Shown: positions 25,451 through 34,479 of the stretch, piece after piece
Numbering within the stretch: position 1 is the first letter of the stretch
How the letters are laid out: every line of letters starts with the position of its first letter
Assembly: GCF_009831455.1 (NCBI RefSeq)
Contig: NZ_WOWO01000003.1
Location: forward strand, 496,001-560,000
Origin: Salinirussus salinus
GTDB lineage: Archaea > Halobacteriota > Halobacteria > Halobacteriales > Haloarculaceae
Length of the DNA: 64,000 bases
Reading direction: 5' to 3'
Position numbers and translations under genes: made by a program
Notes under the pieces: generated by a model
Told to the model about the DNA's origin: nothing
The model's database searches: none
The model's input: only the letters and a program-made list of their open reading frames with translations

Positions 25451-25791
25451 CCGACCGGGATGACGGCCGGCACATCGGGCCGATGGCCGGGGACTTCCAC
25501 AGTACGTTCGACTTCGGGGACGACGAGGAGACGATTGCGACCGTCGATGCCGACGGTGTGGCACTGGCCGCCATCCAGGGCCTCTCGCAAAAGCTCAACG
25601 AGAAGACCGACCAGATCGACGACCTGAAAGCCGGCCGCGAGCGCAGAGACGAGCGCATCGACGCCCAACAAGACCGGATTGACGAACTCAGCCGCGAGAA
25701 CGAGCAGTTGCGCGAGCGCCTGGCTGCCGTGGAGGCTCGGCTCTCTGAGCTGGAAGCTGCCGAGATATCACCGCCGTCGGCTAACGACTGA
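25447..25791 (+). pseudogene. C-terminal remnant of a tail-fibre-type S74 chaperone protein
   Basis: The 114 codons contain DGRHIGPMAGDFHSTFDFGD and ATVDADGVALAAIQGL. This is the end of an intramolecular chaperone (peptidase S74) domain found at the C-terminus of virus tail fibres and spikes. It is followed by a coiled coil with heptads of Glu, Arg and Leu. Full proteins are hundreds of residues longer, so only the 3' end remains here. The apparent TTG start overlapping the previous stop is probably fortuitous. It marks a decayed virus-derived element. Confidence 0.65.
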
Positions 25792-25983
25792 CGACTGTCG
25801 GTCCGGTGATCGTCACGAGCCTGCTGAACCCAACACCTCTGTATTCAGCACCCGGTTCCTATCAGTCAGCGGGGGGCGCGATCGTCGAGCCTTCGAGAGT
25901 TTTCCTGTTGTCGTGAACTCCTTCGGCCGTGGCCACTGCTGATAGCACCGGCTTACAAATACCGGCGGACCGACGTGGCGCAC

Positions 25984-26766
25984 ATGGCATACGAGCATCT
26001 CGACTACGCCGTCGAGGAGGGGATCGCGACGATCACACTGGACCGACCCGAGGTCTACAACGCCTTCAACCGGCCGATGGTCCTCGAGATAAACGAGGCC
26101 GTCAGAACCGCGGAGGCCGACGACGGGGTCTACGCGATGGTACTGACCGGCGCGGGCGACGGCTTCTGTGCCGGCGCGGACACCACGGACATGCGCGACT
26201 GGGACGACGCCACCGAGGAGGAGTACGGCGCCTACCTCTGGATGGTCCAGCGCGTGGTCGCCAACCTCCGCGGGGCCTCGACCCCATCGGTCGCGGCGGT
26301 CAACGGCCCCGGGGTGGGTGCGGGCTGTGACTTCGCGCTGGCCTGCGACCTGCGGGTGATGGCTCCCGAGAGCTTGCTCCGCGAAGGGTTCGTCAACATC
26401 GGGCTGATCCCCGGGGACGGCGGCGCGTGGCTGCTCCCCCGGCTGGTCGGCGAGTCAAAGGCCCGGGAGTACCTGCTGACGGGCCGCGATATCACCCCCG
26501 AGGACGCCGTCGACATCGGGCTCGCGGTCGAGGAGGCCGAGGACGCGCTCGGCGCGGCCCGCGAACTCGCCGCGGAGATCCGCGACAAGCCGGCAGTGGC
26601 CGTCCGGCGGACCAACGACCTGGTCGACCCGCAGCGGACCTTCGAGGACTACTGCGCGCTGGCCTGCGAGTACCAGTGGGAGTGTGTCACCGACGAGGAA
26701 CACGACGAGGCCGTCGCCGCGTTCAACGAGGGCCGCGAGCCCGACTACGGCCGCAGCTACGAGTAG
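25984..26766 (+). CDS. Enoyl-CoA hydratase/isomerase family protein
   Basis: A crotonase-fold enzyme of 260 aa. TLDRPEVYNAFNRPM and the first oxyanion segment GDGFCAGADTTDM are clear, as is the second, GPGVGAGCDFALACD. FVNIGLIPGDGGAWLLPRLVG carries acidic residues typical of active hydratases. The ATG is chosen because TTACAAATACC lies about 27 nt upstream; a GTG nine bases earlier is less likely. It is separate from the operon-encoded crotonase at 11666 and differs clearly from it. Confidence 0.92.
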   Translation: MAYEHLDYAVEEGIATITLDRPEVYNAFNRPMVLEINEAVRTAEADDGVYAMVLTGAGDGFCAGADTTDMRDWDDATEEEYGAYLWMVQRVVANLRGASTPSVAAVNGPGVGAGCDFALACDLRVMAPESLLREGFVNIGLIPGDGGAWLLPRLVGESKAREYLLTGRDITPEDAVDIGLAVEEAEDALGAARELAAEIRDKPAVAVRRTNDLVDPQRTFEDYCALACEYQWECVTDEEHDEAVAAFNEGREPDYGRSYE

Positions 26767-26802
26767 CGCGTCGAGTACCGCCTCGCGGAGCGCGCACCGC
26801 GG

Positions 26803-27351
26803 TCAGTCCAGCAACGACCGCGCCCGGTCGAGAAACGCTGCCCGGGCATCCGACGGCGAGGCCGGGACGGACGCGTCGAGGTCGTAGCGCAGCTCCGGTG
26901 CCTCCGTGGCCCAGGAGCCGTCGTCGAGCAGGCGGTCGGCCTCGTGAGCCAGCAGGCGGTCGTCGGCGGCCATCACCGCCTCCCACTCGGATTCGGTCGG
27001 TGCGGGCAGGCCGAGCGCCTCCCAGACCGCGTCCTGGATGCGCGCCTCGACGGCCTCGAAGTCACCCAGCCGCGACTTGACCGGCCGCGGAACGTCACCG
27101 ACGTATGCCTCCCCGGCGTCGTGCAGCAGGCCGTAGGCCTGGACGCGCTCGCCGTGGTCGGCCAGCTCGCGGGCGACGTACAGGGAGTGCTCGGCCACGC
27201 TGTAGAAGCGTTGACAGTGCCCGCCGAACCGGCAGGTGTGTGCAAGCGACCCGGCGATGTCTTCCAGCCGAACCTCCGCCGGGCGAGGGTCGAAGGGGTA
27301 GAACCGCCCGCCGGTGAACGTCTCGATGGGCTTTCCCTCGCGGCTGTCCAT
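26803..27351 (-). CDS. HD-domain phosphohydrolase (YfbR-like)
   Basis: A metal-dependent phosphohydrolase of 182 aa. The HD motif series is RFYSVAEHSLYVAREL, YGLLHDAGEAYVGD and a later MAADDRLLAHEADRL. The opening TFTGGRFYPFDPRPAEV and the order of motifs match YfbR-like 5'-deoxynucleotidases. A nucleotide clean-up role is therefore plausible but not proven. TGATTTTTGAG about 28 nt upstream is a TATA-like element for the chosen ATG. Confidence 0.87.
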   Translation of the reverse strand: MDSREGKPIETFTGGRFYPFDPRPAEVRLEDIAGSLAHTCRFGGHCQRFYSVAEHSLYVARELADHGERVQAYGLLHDAGEAYVGDVPRPVKSRLGDFEAVEARIQDAVWEALGLPAPTESEWEAVMAADDRLLAHEADRLLDDGSWATEAPELRYDLDASVPASPSDARAAFLDRARSLLD

Positions 27352-27438
27352 GGAGACAGCAGGAGACGCCGGCTCAAAAATCACCCGAGACGCCGGCCTA
27401 CCCAACGCTTAATCGGTTTCCGCTCTCCGTGTGAACTG

Positions 27439-28887
27439 ATGACAGACGACGACCTCGTGGCGGCGGTCGAGGCCGCCGCGGCAACCTACGGGATCGACCT
27501 CTCCGAGGAGGAACGGGAGGGCTACGCGCTCGAGGCCGAGATGACCGAGGACCTCCTGGGTGACCTCGAACCGACCGCCTTCGAATCCGCGCCGGCGGCC
27601 GACGTCGAACCCGGCGACGACGAGCACAACGCCTTCCTGTATCGGTGTGACCTGCCCGGTGCCGACGTGGGGCCACTGGCGGGGATGGATGTGGCGGTCA
27701 AGGACAACATCGCGGTCGCGGGCGTCCCGATGACCTGCGGGTCGGCGGCGGTGGACTTCGAGCCCGGCTACCACGCGGCAGTCGTCGAGCGCCTGCTCGG
27801 GGCGGGGGCGGACCTGGTCGGGACGACCAACATGGACGAGTTCGCCTACCACACGACCAGCGAAACCTGCGCCCACGGGCCCGTCGAGAACCCCGGCGCC
27901 GACGGCGTGCCGGGCGGCTCCTCCAGCGGCAGCGGCGCGGCCGTCGCCGCCGGCCTCGTCGACGCCGCCCTCGGGACCGACACCGGCGGCTCGGTCCGTA
28001 TCCCGGCTTCCTTCTGTGGCGTGGTCGGGTTCAAGCCGACCTTCCGGACCGTCCCCCGGTTCGGCTTCGCGGACCTGGCGTCCTCGCTCGACCACGTCGG
28101 GCCGCTCGCGCCGGACGTCGAGACTGCCGCCCGCGTCCTCGCGGAACTCAACGGCCCCGACCGCCGGGACCCCTCGACCCACGGGACGCCCGTCCCGGAC
28201 CCGACCGGGGGGCTGGACGGCGACACGGGCGCCAGCGCCGCGGACTACCGCGTCGGCCTCGTCACCGAGGCCCAGGAGGGGGCCGACGACGCGGTCGCGG
28301 CAGCGGTCGAGGACGCCGCCGACGGGCTCGCCGACGCCGGCGCGACCGTCGAGGAGGTGTCGCTGCCGGGCTTCGGCGCCCAGCCGCTCGTCAACTCCGC
28401 GGTGACAGCCACGGAGTTTACGACCCTCGTCGCCCAGGCCGGCCAGGACTACGGCGTCGGCACGGGCTACAGCGAGGCCTGGCGGGCGGCAGTTGCCGGG
28501 ATGGACGCCGGCGAGCTAGGTGAGAACGTCCGCGGGCGGCTGGTGGTCGGCCGGGCGCTGACGGAGGCGACGGGCGGTGCGGGCTACGTCGCCGCCCAGA
28601 ACGCCCGCCACGAGTTTCACGCCGTCGTCGACGACCGCCTCTCCGAGTACGACGCACTCTTCCTCTCGACGACGCCGACGACCGCACCCGACTTCGGCGA
28701 GGTGACCGAGGACGCCGACTTGTTGCGGACCATCGCCCACACCTCGCCCTTCAACCTCACCGGCCACCCCGCGCTCTCTGTGCCCGTGGAGGCGGGCGGC
28801 GAGCCGGTCGGCTGCCAGGTCGTGACCGACTGGTACGACGAGGCGACGGCCGTGGCGCTCGGGCGCGCGGTCGAGGCGGCTGCGTGA
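27439..28887 (+). CDS. Amidase-signature-family hydrolase
   Basis: A 482-aa amidase with the Ser-cisSer-Lys triad. Lys88 lies in DVAVKDNIAVAG, the serine cluster at 161-163 in GGSSSGSGAA, and Ser185 in DTGGSVRIPA. The family includes GatA, but the adjacent genes are not Gat subunits. The N-terminal 60 residues (acidic, helical) and the C-terminus are those of a stand-alone amidase. CTTAATCGG about 27 nt upstream is a TATA-like box. The amide substrate is unknown. Confidence 0.92.
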   Translation: MTDDDLVAAVEAAAATYGIDLSEEEREGYALEAEMTEDLLGDLEPTAFESAPAADVEPGDDEHNAFLYRCDLPGADVGPLAGMDVAVKDNIAVAGVPMTCGSAAVDFEPGYHAAVVERLLGAGADLVGTTNMDEFAYHTTSETCAHGPVENPGADGVPGGSSSGSGAAVAAGLVDAALGTDTGGSVRIPASFCGVVGFKPTFRTVPRFGFADLASSLDHVGPLAPDVETAARVLAELNGPDRRDPSTHGTPVPDPTGGLDGDTGASAADYRVGLVTEAQEGADDAVAAAVEDAADGLADAGATVEEVSLPGFGAQPLVNSAVTATEFTTLVAQAGQDYGVGTGYSEAWRAAVAGMDAGELGENVRGRLVVGRALTEATGGAGYVAAQNARHEFHAVVDDRLSEYDALFLSTTPTTAPDFGEVTEDADLLRTIAHTSPFNLTGHPALSVPVEAGGEPVGCQVVTDWYDEATAVALGRAVEAAA

Positions 28888-28905
28888 GTCACCCTCCCGC
28901 GTGAG

Positions 28906-29337
28906 TCACTTCTGATAGGTCATCCGCACGAGCTGCTCGGTCCCGCCCTCCGGGACGGCGACCGGGCGCTCGAACTCGGTGAACCCGACCGACTCGTAGA
29001 AGGGGACCAGCCCTTCCCGGCAGAGCAGGCTGATACCGTCCACAGAGTCGAGGACGGGGTGGTCGCGGACCCCTTCCATGAGCGCCCTGCCGACGCCCTC
29101 CCTGCGGCGGTCGGTCGCCACGATGACGTCGTAGACGGCCGCGTAGAAGGTGCGGTCAGTGAGGACTCGAGCCGCGGCGACGAGGTCGCCGCCAGCGGTC
29201 TCGACGCCGACGGCCACGTCCGACCCGGCCAGCGCCCGGCGGACGCGGCTCTGCTCGCGGTCAGCCCACCACTCGTACTCCCCGTAGAGAGCCGTCAGCG
29301 CCGGGGCGTCCTCGGGGGCGAGGTCGCGAACGCGCAT
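28906..29337 (-). CDS. GNAT-family N-acetyltransferase
   Basis: A 143-aa acetyl-CoA-dependent transferase of normal single-domain length. The acetyl-CoA site is VIVATDRRREGVGRALME, with the R-x-x-G-x-G/A core, and the C-terminal VPFYESVGFTEFERP is the usual last motif. It is convergent with the amidase gene, 18 bp away. The acceptor substrate cannot be predicted. Confidence 0.9.
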   Translation of the reverse strand: MRVRDLAPEDAPALTALYGEYEWWADREQSRVRRALAGSDVAVGVETAGGDLVAAARVLTDRTFYAAVYDVIVATDRRREGVGRALMEGVRDHPVLDSVDGISLLCREGLVPFYESVGFTEFERPVAVPEGGTEQLVRMTYQK

Positions 29338-29435
29338 CGGCTGCTCTCTCGATACCGGGCGATGAAAACCTGACGGGATCGGGCCGGCGGGGCCGGGCCG
29401 TCGCCGGGCTCCCGGCCGGGCGGCGGTCGGGGCCG

Positions 29436-29582
29436 TTACTCCTCGTCCTCGTCGCCGCCGTCGGTCAGCAGCTCCGTCTCCGTCGAAGACTCCTCAGCGA
29501 GGAATGAGGGTGTCTCCTCTTCCTCCTCGTCGTAGACGGTCCTCCGGGCGCTGTCCCACTCCGGGTGGTATCCGTGGCACAT
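29436..29582 (-). CDS. 48-aa acidic small protein
   Basis: A short frame encodes MCHGYHPEWDSARR followed by an extremely acidic tail (DEEEEE, GGDEDEE). The amino-acid bias is that of genuine haloarchaeal proteins, and the Cys/His residues near the start could bind metal. It lies between the acetyltransferase and cysteine-hydrolase genes. No family is recognised. Confidence 0.6.
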   Translation of the reverse strand: MCHGYHPEWDSARRTVYDEEEEETPSFLAEESSTETELLTDGGDEDEE

Positions 29583-29692
29583 GGTACACCGACATACAGT
29601 CCTGTAGACACATCAATGTTTCGGGAAAACGGGAGTGTTCGCCGCTCTCGGGGCGATATTTGCGACGTTCGGGATCGACCGGTCCGCGTGGC

Positions 29693-30265
29693 TCACCCGA
29701 ACGAGAGGGCGTCGCGGTCGGTCACCTCGCCGAACAGCCAGTCGGCGTGCTCCAGCGCGTACTCGCGGTGGTCCTCCTCGATGTAGCCGACGGCGTCCCC
29801 GACCAGCACCGGCCGGTAGTCGCGCAGTCCCGCCGAGCCGGCGGTGTGGAGCACGCAGACGTTTGCGAGCGTGCCACAGAAGACGAGGTCCGTGATATCG
29901 CGCGCCGAGAGCCACCCGTCGAGGTCGGTCTGGTGGAAGGCGTCGTAGGTGTGTTTCTCGACGACGTGGTCTTCCTCCTGGACCGGGAGGTCGTCGACGA
30001 CCTCTGCCTCCCAGGAGCCCTCGAGGACGTGCTCGCCCCAGCGCTCGAACTCGTCGTAGTAGTGAGCGTCCTCGAACTGCTCGGGCGGGTGGACGTCGCG
30101 CGTGTAGACGACCTGTGCACCCGCCCCGCGGGCGCGCTCGACCAGGCCGGCGCAGGGCTCGATGGCGTCCTCGCTGGGCGGGGCGTAGAGGCTGCCGTCG
30201 GGGTGACAGAAGCCGTTCTGCATGTCGACGACCACGAGCGCGGTGGTGTCGGGGTCGAGGTTCAT
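29693..30265 (-). CDS. Isochorismatase-family cysteine hydrolase (possible nicotinamidase)
   Basis: A 190-aa hydrolase with the family triad: Asp14 in VVVDMQNGFCHPDG, a lysine in VVEKHTYDAF, and a cysteine in GTLANVCVLHT. The family includes nicotinamidases, isochorismatases and biuret hydrolases. A nicotinate phosphoribosyltransferase gene lies 3 kb away, making nicotinamide deamidation for NAD salvage an attractive guess, although the genes are not in one operon. The metal-site His residues of classical PncA are not clear. The start is at MNLDPD with a TATA-like element about 27 nt upstream. Confidence 0.85.
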   Translation of the reverse strand: MNLDPDTTALVVVDMQNGFCHPDGSLYAPPSEDAIEPCAGLVERARGAGAQVVYTRDVHPPEQFEDAHYYDEFERWGEHVLEGSWEAEVVDDLPVQEEDHVVEKHTYDAFHQTDLDGWLSARDITDLVFCGTLANVCVLHTAGSAGLRDYRPVLVGDAVGYIEEDHREYALEHADWLFGEVTDRDALSFG

Positions 30266-30385
30266 GTCCGCCCGTTCGGCGCCGAGGCTCAAGAAAACTT
30301 CTCCGGGCTCCCTGCCGGTCGTCGGCCCGCCACCGGCCGGCCGGCGCCCGCGTCACTTTTGTCGGCGCGGTCGTAAGGGAGGGCA

Positions 30386-31882
30386 ATGCGACGGACCGCC
30401 CTGCTCGCCCTGGTCGGAGCCCTCCTGCTCGCCGGCTGTGGCGGCACGCTCGCCCCGGCGACCGACAGCCCGGACACGTCGACGGAAGGTCCCGACGGAC
30501 CCGGCACGGCGACCCCGGCGGAGCCCGGACCCGGTGACGGCCCGACGGTGAACGGGACCGAGATGGCCGACGAGCCCCGGCCGGACCCGGAGACCGACCG
30601 GCTGGGCTGGGAGAACGGCTACTGGTACAACGACCCGCTGTCGGTCGAGAACACGGCGAACCTCACCGCCGAGCAGCGGGAGGCAGTCCTCGCCCGGGCG
30701 ATGGCCCGCGTCGAGCGGGTCCGTGACCTGGAGTTCAACAGCACCGTCGAGGTGAGCGTCCGCAGCCGCGAGAACGCCAGCATCGGTGGCGGCGGCGACC
30801 GCGACCCTGCACTCCGGTCTTTCGACAACGCGAAGTTCGAGGCCGCATTCCTCATCGGCGAGGACGAGGACTCGCTGTCGGTCCAGCAGGAGAGCCGCAA
30901 CCAGACGGTTGCGGGCTACTACGACTCCGAGGCCGACGCGATCGTGCTCGTCAGCGACTCGGCGACGCCCACGCTCGACGGCGAGGGGACGCTCGCGCAC
31001 GAACTCACCCACGCCATCCAGGACCAGCGGCTGAACCTCTCGGTCCAGCGCCGCGTCGACACCCGCGACGGCTACAACGGCGTCCTCGGGCTGGTCGAGG
31101 GCGAGGCGAACACCGTCCAGCAGGCCTACACCGCCCGGTGTGGCGAGGAGTGGACCTGTCTCAGCCCGCCCGACTCCGGCGAGGGGGGCGACCCGAGCCC
31201 GCCGCCGAACTGGGGGACCTACTTCCTGCAGTTTTTCCCGTACAGTGACGGGCCGGGCTTCATCGCCTCGCTCCGTGACGGGGACGACTGGTCGCGGGTG
31301 GACGCCGCCTACGAGAACCCGCCGCGAAGTGCGCGGGTGGTCATCGACCCCGACGACTACGGCAGCTTCGAGGTCGAGGACGTCGAGCTGGCCGACCGCG
31401 CGACCGGCGGCTGGGAGCGGGTCCGCCCCCCGGACCGACCGGACTACGGCCGCCTCGGCCGGTCCGGGCTGGGCGCGATGTTCGCCCGGACGCTGTACGA
31501 CGACTCGAACCGGACATCACTCGTTGCTGCACAGGAGTGGCTCAACCTCGACGGCGGCGAGGTCAACGCCACCGACCCGCTGAACTACGACCTGGCGGTC
31601 ACCCGCGGCTGGACCGGCGACCGCCTGCACGTCTACCGCAACGGCGAGGAGCTGGCCTACGTCTGGCGGCTGGCCTGGGAGTCGCCGGCCGACGCAGAAC
31701 GGTTTGCCGGCGCCTATCGCGCGCTGCTGTCCTACTGGGGCGGGGACCGGGTCGCCGAGGGCGTCTGGGTCGTCGAGGACGGCCCCTTCGCCGACGCCTT
31801 CCGCGTGACCGTCGACGGGTCGCGGGTGACCGTCACCAACGCGCCCACGCGGGCCGGGCTGGACGAGGTGCGGGCTCCGTGA
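30386..31882 (+). CDS. Hvo_1808-type surface lipoprotein with HExxH metallopeptidase motif
   Basis: A 498-aa exported lipoprotein (lipobox LLLAGCGG, Cys18) with a low-complexity Pro/Thr/Asp linker to about residue 70. The central domain has LAHELTHAIQDQ (His205, Glu206, His209) and LVEGEAN about 30 residues later, giving the HExxH...E pattern of gluzincin-like zinc peptidases. The C-terminal GVWVVEDGPFADAFRV is shared with the next gene. Peptidase activity on the cell surface is inferred, not shown. It overlaps the next gene by 4 bp. Confidence 0.85.
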   Translation: MRRTALLALVGALLLAGCGGTLAPATDSPDTSTEGPDGPGTATPAEPGPGDGPTVNGTEMADEPRPDPETDRLGWENGYWYNDPLSVENTANLTAEQREAVLARAMARVERVRDLEFNSTVEVSVRSRENASIGGGGDRDPALRSFDNAKFEAAFLIGEDEDSLSVQQESRNQTVAGYYDSEADAIVLVSDSATPTLDGEGTLAHELTHAIQDQRLNLSVQRRVDTRDGYNGVLGLVEGEANTVQQAYTARCGEEWTCLSPPDSGEGGDPSPPPNWGTYFLQFFPYSDGPGFIASLRDGDDWSRVDAAYENPPRSARVVIDPDDYGSFEVEDVELADRATGGWERVRPPDRPDYGRLGRSGLGAMFARTLYDDSNRTSLVAAQEWLNLDGGEVNATDPLNYDLAVTRGWTGDRLHVYRNGEELAYVWRLAWESPADAERFAGAYRALLSYWGGDRVAEGVWVVEDGPFADAFRVTVDGSRVTVTNAPTRAGLDEVRAP

Positions 31883-33168
31883 GGCGCGCGGCGGTTCTCA
31901 CACTCGCGCTCGCCGCGCTGGCGGTACTCGCGGGGTGTGGCGCCGTCGGTCCGGCCGACGACGGCGAGCTCGGCGTCGAGAACGGCTATAGCTACGACGA
32001 CGACCTATCGGTCACAACAGAGGACGGGCTCAACGGGACGGAACTGACGGCGGTCAAGAGCCGGGCGATGGCCCGCCTCGAGCGCCTGCGCGGCCTGGAG
32101 TTCACCGAAGACGTACCCGTCCGCGTCATCACGCGCGAGCAGTACCGCGCCAACGCGACCTCGACACCCAACCGGACCCACCAGCTGTGGAACAACCAGG
32201 TCTGGGAGGGCCTGTTCCTGGTCGGCGAGGACAGGAACGTCTCGGCAGTCTTCGACGACCTCCGCGGGAGCACGGTCCAGGGCTACTACTCGCCGGGCCG
32301 CGACGAGATCGTGATCGTCAGCGACTCCGCGACCCCGCGGCTCCGCAGGGGGACACTGGTCCACGAACTCGTCCACGCCCTCCAGGACCAGCAGTTCGGG
32401 CTGGACGAGTCGATGGACACCCAGGACCGCCAGCTGGCCCACAGCGCCGTCGTCGAGGGGGAGGCGAACCTCCTGACCGCCCGCTACCAGGGGCGGTGTG
32501 ACGGTGAGTGGTCCTGTGTCACCGTCCCCGGGGGCGGCGGTGGCGGCGGGAGCCTCTCGAACCCCGGCGTGTTCGTCGTGCTCTACCAGCCCTACGCCAG
32601 CGGGCCGGGTTTCGTCGCGGCCATCGAGGGACGCGGTGGCTGGGACGCCGTCGACGACCTCCACGAGGCGTACCCCGCGAGCACCGAGCAGGTCATCCAC
32701 CCCGAGCGCTACCCCGACGACGAGCCTGTCGACGTCTCCGTGCCGGACCGTTCGTCGGCGGCGTGGGACCGCTTCGACCACGACCCCGTCGCCGACACCG
32801 TCGGCGAGGCATCGGTCTACGCGATGCTGGTCGCCAACGGCGTCGGCGAGACGCCGCCCTCGCGGTACAGCTACAGCCACCCCGCGGCCGACGGCTGGGC
32901 CGGCGACGCGCTCGTCCCCTACCGGTCGGGCGGCGAGTACGGCTACGTCTGGGAGACCGCCTGGGAGAACCCCGGAGAGGCCAGGGAGTTCCACGACGCC
33001 TACCGCGAACTGCTGGAGAAGCGGGGGGCGGTATCCCGCGGTGACGGGGTCTGGGTCATCCCGGAGGGGGCCTTCGCCGACGCCTTCCGGGTCACCCGCG
33101 AGGGCAGCCGCGTCCGGGTCGTCAACGCCCCGACCGCCGGGAGCCTCGACGGCGTTCACGCGGAGTGA
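31879..33168 (+). CDS. Second Hvo_1808-type HExxH lipoprotein (tandem paralogue)
   Basis: A 429-aa paralogue of the preceding protein. It begins with GTG overlapping the previous TGA (GTGA), giving VRRAAVLTLALAALAVLAGC with lipobox Cys20 and a shorter linker. The metal motif is VHELVHALQDQ (His162, Glu163, His166) with VVEGEAN downstream. A Gly-rich loop (eight glycines in a row) separates the catalytic part from the C-terminal part. SRYSYSHPAADGW and GVWVIPEGAFADAFRV align with the first copy, showing an old duplication. Confidence 0.87.
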   Translation: MRRAAVLTLALAALAVLAGCGAVGPADDGELGVENGYSYDDDLSVTTEDGLNGTELTAVKSRAMARLERLRGLEFTEDVPVRVITREQYRANATSTPNRTHQLWNNQVWEGLFLVGEDRNVSAVFDDLRGSTVQGYYSPGRDEIVIVSDSATPRLRRGTLVHELVHALQDQQFGLDESMDTQDRQLAHSAVVEGEANLLTARYQGRCDGEWSCVTVPGGGGGGGSLSNPGVFVVLYQPYASGPGFVAAIEGRGGWDAVDDLHEAYPASTEQVIHPERYPDDEPVDVSVPDRSSAAWDRFDHDPVADTVGEASVYAMLVANGVGETPPSRYSYSHPAADGWAGDALVPYRSGGEYGYVWETAWENPGEAREFHDAYRELLEKRGAVSRGDGVWVIPEGAFADAFRVTREGSRVRVVNAPTAGSLDGVHAE

Positions 33169-33301
33169 GCGGCGAGCCGTGGCGGCCACCCCGGCGGGAC
33201 CACCCCGATGCCCGCCGACCGGCCCGCCATGAGGGTCGCTGGTCTTCATCACCCTCGAATGAAGAGAAAATCGTTTCAACCGGGCCCGAGTAGGGCTGGC
33301 C

Positions 33302-34447
33302 ATGGAGTTCGACATCGTGAGCCCGGACGCGATAGCCGAAGGGCGAGCGACGGACGCGTACTTCGACCGGACGGTCGAGACGCTTTCCCACGCCGGACGG
33401 AACCCGAACGTCGTCGCCGAGGTGACCGCGAACCAGTTCCCCACCGGCGAGTGGCACCTGCTGGCGGGGGTGAAAGACGCCGCCGCGCTGTTCGAGGGGC
33501 GCGCCGTCGACGTGGAGGCGCTCCGGGAGGGGCGGCTGTTCGACGGCGGTCCCGTCCTCCGGGTCGAGGGGCCGTACCTGGAGTTCTGTCGGCTGGAGAC
33601 CGCGCTGCTCGGCTTTCTCTCTCACGCCACGGGCGTCGCCACGAGGGCCCTGCGCGCCAGGCGGGCCGCGCCGGACTCGACGGTGCTGAGCTTCGGGACC
33701 CGCCACGTCCACCCCGCCATCGGGGCGATGGTCGAGCGGTCGGCGCTTCTGGGCGGGCTCGATGGCATCTCCAACGTCGCGGCCGGCGAGGTGGTCGGCC
33801 GCGAGGCCGGCGGGACGATGCCCCACGCGCTGGTGATCTGTTTCGGCCGCGGCAACCAGGAGGCCGCCTGGCGGGCCTTCGACGAGGCCGTCGCCGAGGA
33901 CGTCCCCCGGGTGGCGCTCTGTGACACCTACGACGACGAGGTCGAGGAGGTCCTGCGCGCGGTCGACGCCGTCGAAGACCTGGACAGCGTCCGGATCGAC
34001 ACCACCGGTTCGCGGCGCGGGGACTTCAGACACATCCTCCGGGAGCTCCGCTGGAAGCTCGAGGCCCGCGACGAAGACGTGGGCATCTTCGCTAGCGGCG
34101 GGCTGGGTGCCGAGGAACTGCGTGAACTGCGGGACGTAGCCGACGGGTTCGGCGTCGGCAGCTACGTCAGCAACGCCGACCCGCTCGATTTCGCGCTCGA
34201 CATCGTCGAGGTGGAGGGCGAGCCGGCCGCCAAGCGGGGGAAACTCGACGGCAAAAAGCAGGTCTACCGGACGCCCGACGGCGGCCACCACGTCGGGCTG
34301 GCCGACCGGCCGGGCCCCGCCGACGGGGAGCCGCTGCTGGAGCCGCTCGTCCGGGACGGCGAGGCCGTCCGGGACTTCTCGGTGGCGGCGGCGAGCGAGC
34401 GGGCGCTGGCCGACGCCGACCGGGTCGGGTTCGGCGACGGAAAGTAA
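33302..34447 (+). CDS. pncB: Nicotinate phosphoribosyltransferase
   Basis: Converts nicotinate and PRPP to nicotinate mononucleotide in the NAD salvage pathway. It is 381 aa, the short archaeal form. HAGRNPNVVAEVTANQFP, the loop FGTRHVHPAIG, EAGGTMPHALV and RIDTTGSRRGDF are recognisable phosphoribosyl-transfer and substrate motifs, and GIFASGGLG binds phosphate near the end of the barrel. A Gly/Pro-rich tail follows. It is likely functionally linked to the cysteine hydrolase at 29693. Confidence 0.92.
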   Translation: MEFDIVSPDAIAEGRATDAYFDRTVETLSHAGRNPNVVAEVTANQFPTGEWHLLAGVKDAAALFEGRAVDVEALREGRLFDGGPVLRVEGPYLEFCRLETALLGFLSHATGVATRALRARRAAPDSTVLSFGTRHVHPAIGAMVERSALLGGLDGISNVAAGEVVGREAGGTMPHALVICFGRGNQEAAWRAFDEAVAEDVPRVALCDTYDDEVEEVLRAVDAVEDLDSVRIDTTGSRRGDFRHILRELRWKLEARDEDVGIFASGGLGAEELRELRDVADGFGVGSYVSNADPLDFALDIVEVEGEPAAKRGKLDGKKQVYRTPDGGHHVGLADRPGPADGEPLLEPLVRDGEAVRDFSVAAASERALADADRVGFGDGK

Positions 34448-34479
34448 CCGTTTTTTATCCGGGGTGGCCACCTTCCCGT

